A stretch of 17,325 nucleotides of DNA, taken from NCBI GenBank assembly GCA_003567805.1, contig PWYP01000099.1, positions 1 to 17,325 on the forward strand. Direction: 5' to 3'. The position numbers and the translations under genes were made by a program. This stretch comes from PVC group bacterium (GTDB taxonomy: Bacteria; Verrucomicrobiota; Kiritimatiellia; UBA8416). Shown piece by piece: positions 13,968-17,325 of this stretch. Under the pieces are notes generated by a model that saw nothing but the letters and a program-made list of their open reading frames with translations, had not been told where the DNA came from and searched no databases. How positions within the stretch are numbered: the first letter of the stretch is position 1; each line of letters begins with the position of its first letter.

Positions 13968-16900
13968 ATGTTTAAGGTGAGTTTTGCTCAAGGTATTCGT
14001 TCGGGAATGCTTGTTGTTCTTTTGTGTACGGTTGCCGGACATGTGATTTTAGCTGGCGTTCAGCCGGTGGTTTATTCGCCGCATGGAGCGCAATTCTCGA
14101 ATCATATGAATATGGGCCCCACGGGGGCGGCTGCCTGGATGCGGGGCTATCATTTCCAAATTGTGAGTATTGCCGAAAAATCACCTGCTGCTGGTCGCCT
14201 CGAGTTCGGCGATCTTGTTATTGGGGCCAATGGTATCTTATTTGGTGCGGACACTGGACATCGTTCCGCCTTGGGAAACGCGATTGGTGAAGCTGAGGCG
14301 ACAGGAATGCCTCTTCAGTTACATGTTGTGCGTGGTGAAGATAAGATTATGGTTGATATTCCGCTGCCTCAATTAGGTGCTTTTGCGAATGGCTGGCCTT
14401 ACGAATGCGAGAAATCGAAGCGCATTGTTACGGCGGCCAGTCGCGTGGTGATGGATGCACAACAGCCAAATGGTCGTATTGCAACAAGTGGCAATATGGG
14501 CACTACGCTGGGCGCTCTCTTGTTGCTGGCAACGGGCGAACCCGCTTATCTGGATACAGTGCGCCGTGCGGCCTACCATACTGCATCCGTTGACTATCCG
14601 GGCATGTCGCTGAACAACTGGGCGATGGGATATGGCGGCATTCTTTTGGCTGAGTATTATCTAGCGACAGGCGATGATTCGGTATTGGAGGCCTTGGCTG
14701 GTGTAGCCGATGAATTGGCTCGTGGCCAAATGAAGAGTGGTTCATGGGGGCACAAGAGTCCTGGGGAAGGGTATGGGAATCTGAATCAACCCGGTGTGAC
14801 CGCCGCTTTGGCGCTTGTGCTTGCAAAAGAATGTGGGGTAGATGTCGATAAAGAGGCGATTGAACGAGCATTAGACTTCTTTGGTCGGTTTGCGCAGACG
14901 GGCAATATCCCGTATGGGGATCATATGCCAGGGGAAGCGCCGGACAATAATGGCACGAGTGCCTCAGCGGCCGTCTTGATGCATTTGGCGGGTCGCTATG
15001 AAGATGCACAGGCCTTTGCTCGTTCGGTTGCGTTGAACCACTGGGGGCGCGAGCATGGACATACTGGTGGGTTCTGGTCGATTACGTGGGGTCCACTTGC
15101 CGCGGCATTAGCAGGGCGTGATGCCCTCCAGACGTTTATGGACGAACAAACGTGGTACTATAATTTGAGCCGAACGTGGCAAGGAGGCTTTGTGTTGTTA
15201 CCATATCACGAGGCTCTTACGCGTTTCGATGGTTCGAATTATATCGATTCTGGACCTGACTTCACGACAGGTGGCATGGTGCTTGGTTTTACCGTACCAG
15301 CGCAACGACTCCGTATTCTTGGTGCAGAACCCAGTGTGTTTAGTCCACATGTTGCCTTGCATGTGAGGGTTCGTGAACTCAGGGATTTGTATGTTGCGCG
15401 CGATTGGGAGGCGTTCGATCAAGCTATTGCGGCGTTGGATTATTCGATGTTACCGACAGATACGGATCGGCGAGCCGTGGAACAACTCGAGAATGCACGT
15501 GGTCATTTGCTGGCTTCCATTGAACATACCATTATGGAAATCGAGAGCAATCTTGACGAAGATCATGGCTTTCTCGCCTCAAAGCAATTTGAGGCCTTGC
15601 AGCGTGTGGTAGGGGATGTTGCAGACGATCGGCTCACCACATTGGAAGAACGCTTTTCGGATGGAGCGGTAGCATGGAATGTTCGTGAGGGCGCGCGTTT
15701 CTGGGATGCATGGGAAGAGTTGAAAAATATTTCTAATATGAATTGGACAGCGCCGGGACGACGGTCGCGGGACCTGCTTGAGCCGTTGCCAGCGTTGCGT
15801 CCACCTGTCTGGGAACGGCTGGCTGCCATTGTTGCCTATGGCCCCCAGCCATGGCGTACCCAATGGATCGAGCAGGGTGCGGAATTGCCCTTTGGTTGGG
15901 AACAGTTGGATTATGATGATGCCGATTGGATAGAAGGCGAGGCAATTGTGCTTGCCGGTGACGCAGGATTCGAGGATGCCGACCAGAGTGCTATCGTACT
16001 GGCGAGGAGACGATTTGATGTTGAAGATGTGCTTGGCGAAAAACTACGTATACGTCTGCGCACAGTTCGTCCTGCTGAAACGCGTGTTTACTTGAATGGT
16101 CAACTTGTGGTCGATGTCGTCCGAGGCCAGCGTGGTGGCTATGTGTTTCTTGAGCTGGATGATAACGCTTTGGCATTACTACAGCCTGGCACGAATGTTC
16201 TCGCTGTGATGTCAACCGCGCAAGGAGGCGGGGGGAATCGGTTGGATGTAGGTTTGGATATCACGCGCTACATACCGCAACGTGAACACCGTAGAATTGA
16301 TCGCGTGCGAACGGTTCGCCCTGTATCTTTTGCAGAATTGGATGACACGCTACGCGTCCGCGAAGCCAGTGATCGGGCGGAAGCCGCCTTCCAGGCTAAA
16401 TATAATACCAAGTCACTAGATGTATTGCTGGCCGCCTTATCGGACCCCGTTACATACATTCGGCACATCGCCGAAAATAGTTTGGTTGATCGTGGGCAGG
16501 AGGCTATTCAGGCTGTTGTGTCCATGGCGGATGATGATGACTGGCGGGTGCGAAGCTCTTATTGTCATGTGATGCAGAAGGCAGGCCGCTACAGGCGGGA
16601 GCCTGAAGGACATGACGCATTGGTTGCTTTACTGGAAGAACAAGTACCTGTGCTTGTTCGGTTATTGGAAGATGAACATCCCTGGGTGCGGGTGCGTGCC
16701 TTAATTGCTTTGCGCACGTATCATGAACATGCTGCAGATGCTCTGCCGGTCGTGATGCGGATGGTTGACGATGACGATGATTGGGTCCGGTTGAATGCAG
16801 TCCGGACGGTGAGCCGTATCACGAGCGATCCCGCCAAGCTGGTTCCCGTTGCCGTGGCAGCCTTGCAGCACAGCTACCCTGGCTATCTGGCTCCCAGGGC

Positions 16901-17285
16901 GGCATTCAATATCCTATCTGCACATGCGGATCCGGCGTATGTGCAGACCGATGAACTGTTGACGGCCTTGCTTTATGTGATACAGCATCCGCCGGAGGGC
17001 GATGGCCGTTTTCTGTTAAATCAGGTGATGGATAAAGCCGTAGGATTGGATCTGGAGGGAGAACAGTTGATACCCGTGCTGATTGAGGCTGTGTCTGATG
17101 TGACGCACATCTCGCGATTACGCCAGGATCCGCGTGCGCATGCGATTCGGATACTGGGTGGGTTCGGTGAGAAGGCGATTGCGTCGGTGCCTGTATTGGA
17201 AGAGATTTTAGAGGCGGAATCGGATAGTCGATGGCATGACGATGCACGCGAAGCATTGGATGCAATTCGGGGCGAGGTCAGATAA
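13968..17285 (+). CDS. Exported DUF6288-like protein: PDZ-like, alpha/alpha toroid, beta-sandwich, HEAT repeats
   Basis: A 1105-residue protein of unknown function. The N-terminus has a signal peptide-like segment (GMLVVLLCTVAGHVILAGV, ending near residue 31). MNMGPTGAAAWM (about 44-55) leads into a PDZ-like domain (about 60-135; FQIVSIAEKSPAAGRLEFGD). A helical region (about 145-440) with NLNQPGVTAALALVLAKE-type helices resembles terpenoid-cyclase/pectate-lyase-like alpha/alpha toroids. Residues about 625-770 form a beta-sandwich like GH2 sugar-binding domains (DYDDADW, RRRFDV, RVYLNGQLV, LLQPGTNVLAV). Residues about 820-1105 are HEAT-like repeats (DDDDWRVRSS, DEHPWVRVRA, DDDDWVRLNA). The overall pattern matches PVC proteins annotated DUF6288, from memory. 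Placement after glycan enzymes suggests extracytoplasmic glycan or protein binding, without evidence of an enzymatic site. Confidence 0.8.
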   Translation: MFKVSFAQGIRSGMLVVLLCTVAGHVILAGVQPVVYSPHGAQFSNHMNMGPTGAAAWMRGYHFQIVSIAEKSPAAGRLEFGDLVIGANGILFGADTGHRSALGNAIGEAEATGMPLQLHVVRGEDKIMVDIPLPQLGAFANGWPYECEKSKRIVTAASRVVMDAQQPNGRIATSGNMGTTLGALLLLATGEPAYLDTVRRAAYHTASVDYPGMSLNNWAMGYGGILLAEYYLATGDDSVLEALAGVADELARGQMKSGSWGHKSPGEGYGNLNQPGVTAALALVLAKECGVDVDKEAIERALDFFGRFAQTGNIPYGDHMPGEAPDNNGTSASAAVLMHLAGRYEDAQAFARSVALNHWGREHGHTGGFWSITWGPLAAALAGRDALQTFMDEQTWYYNLSRTWQGGFVLLPYHEALTRFDGSNYIDSGPDFTTGGMVLGFTVPAQRLRILGAEPSVFSPHVALHVRVRELRDLYVARDWEAFDQAIAALDYSMLPTDTDRRAVEQLENARGHLLASIEHTIMEIESNLDEDHGFLASKQFEALQRVVGDVADDRLTTLEERFSDGAVAWNVREGARFWDAWEELKNISNMNWTAPGRRSRDLLEPLPALRPPVWERLAAIVAYGPQPWRTQWIEQGAELPFGWEQLDYDDADWIEGEAIVLAGDAGFEDADQSAIVLARRRFDVEDVLGEKLRIRLRTVRPAETRVYLNGQLVVDVVRGQRGGYVFLELDDNALALLQPGTNVLAVMSTAQGGGGNRLDVGLDITRYIPQREHRRIDRVRTVRPVSFAELDDTLRVREASDRAEAAFQAKYNTKSLDVLLAALSDPVTYIRHIAENSLVDRGQEAIQAVVSMADDDDWRVRSSYCHVMQKAGRYRREPEGHDALVALLEEQVPVLVRLLEDEHPWVRVRALIALRTYHEHAADALPVVMRMVDDDDDWVRLNAVRTVSRITSDPAKLVPVAVAALQHSYPGYLAPRAAFNILSAHADPAYVQTDELLTALLYVIQHPPEGDGRFLLNQVMDKAVGLDLEGEQLIPVLIEAVSDVTHISRLRQDPRAHAIRILGGFGEKAIASVPVLEEILEAESDSRWHDDAREALDAIRGEVR

Positions 17286-17325
17286 TATGGAGCGCGGTGA
17301 TTCCCGAATCGGCATGAGGTCGGGA
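17286..17325 (+). repeat. Start of another palindromic element (copy 5), cut by window end
   Basis: TATGGAGCGCGGTGAT begins directly after the TAA stop of the preceding gene. A TCCCGA...TCGGGA palindrome (17302-17325) sits at the tip, where copy 4 also carries its module. The remainder is beyond the window. Confidence 0.7.

Overview
The window looks like a carbohydrate-degradation neighbourhood from a bacterium of the PVC group, most like Kiritimatiellota, Lentisphaerae or a related Verrucomicrobiota lineage. The support is the gene mix (sulfatase, two GH2 enzymes, a GH63-type glycosidase, three exported esterases, a corrinoid-type URO-D relative, a giant DUF6288-like protein) and the many short palindromic repeats between genes. 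This placement comes from family knowledge, not a search. There is no rRNA, tRNA, CRISPR array, transposase, transporter or recognisable regulator.

Layout. On the minus strand, positions 1-2380 hold an operon read right to left: a TIM-barrel sugar isomerase/epimerase, a D-2-hydroxyacid dehydrogenase with a 4-base stop/start overlap, and the first 184 codons of a GH2 glycosidase cut by the window edge. On the plus strand follow a cytoplasmic GH63-type glycosidase (2728-4473) and a lipoprotein SGNH esterase (4674-5981). A minus-strand URO-D/methyltransferase-family gene (6321-7307) stands alone. Divergent from it is a tight plus-strand trio: a sialate O-acetylesterase-type esterase (7525-8559), an alpha/beta-hydrolase esterase overlapping it by 4 bases (8556-10013), and a type I sulfatase with a TTG start (10040-11494). 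A GH2 beta-glucuronidase-like enzyme (11920-13617) and a 1105-residue exported DUF6288-like protein (13968-17285) complete the plus strand.

How the genes may work together (inference). Esterases with signal peptides would remove acyl groups outside the cytoplasm. The sulfatase, GH2 and GH63 enzymes lack visible signal peptides and would finish the desulfated or sulfated oligosaccharide inside. The isomerase and dehydrogenase could process released sugars or sugar acids. The substrate would be an acylated, sulfated glycan, possibly with uronic acid.

The most unusual structure is not a gene. A family of modular palindromic repeats occupies several intergenic spaces (6046-6252, 11505-11878, 13805-13938, 17286-17325). 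Two copies are composite elements of about 207 and 222 bp with inverted ends and the same internal order. Their main hairpin shows paired compensatory changes. A 25-bp hairpin module occurs at two different hairpin tips in one copy, and a related one at the window end. The other item worth study is the DUF6288-like protein, which combines a PDZ-like domain, an alpha/alpha-toroid-like region, a beta-sandwich and HEAT-like repeats.
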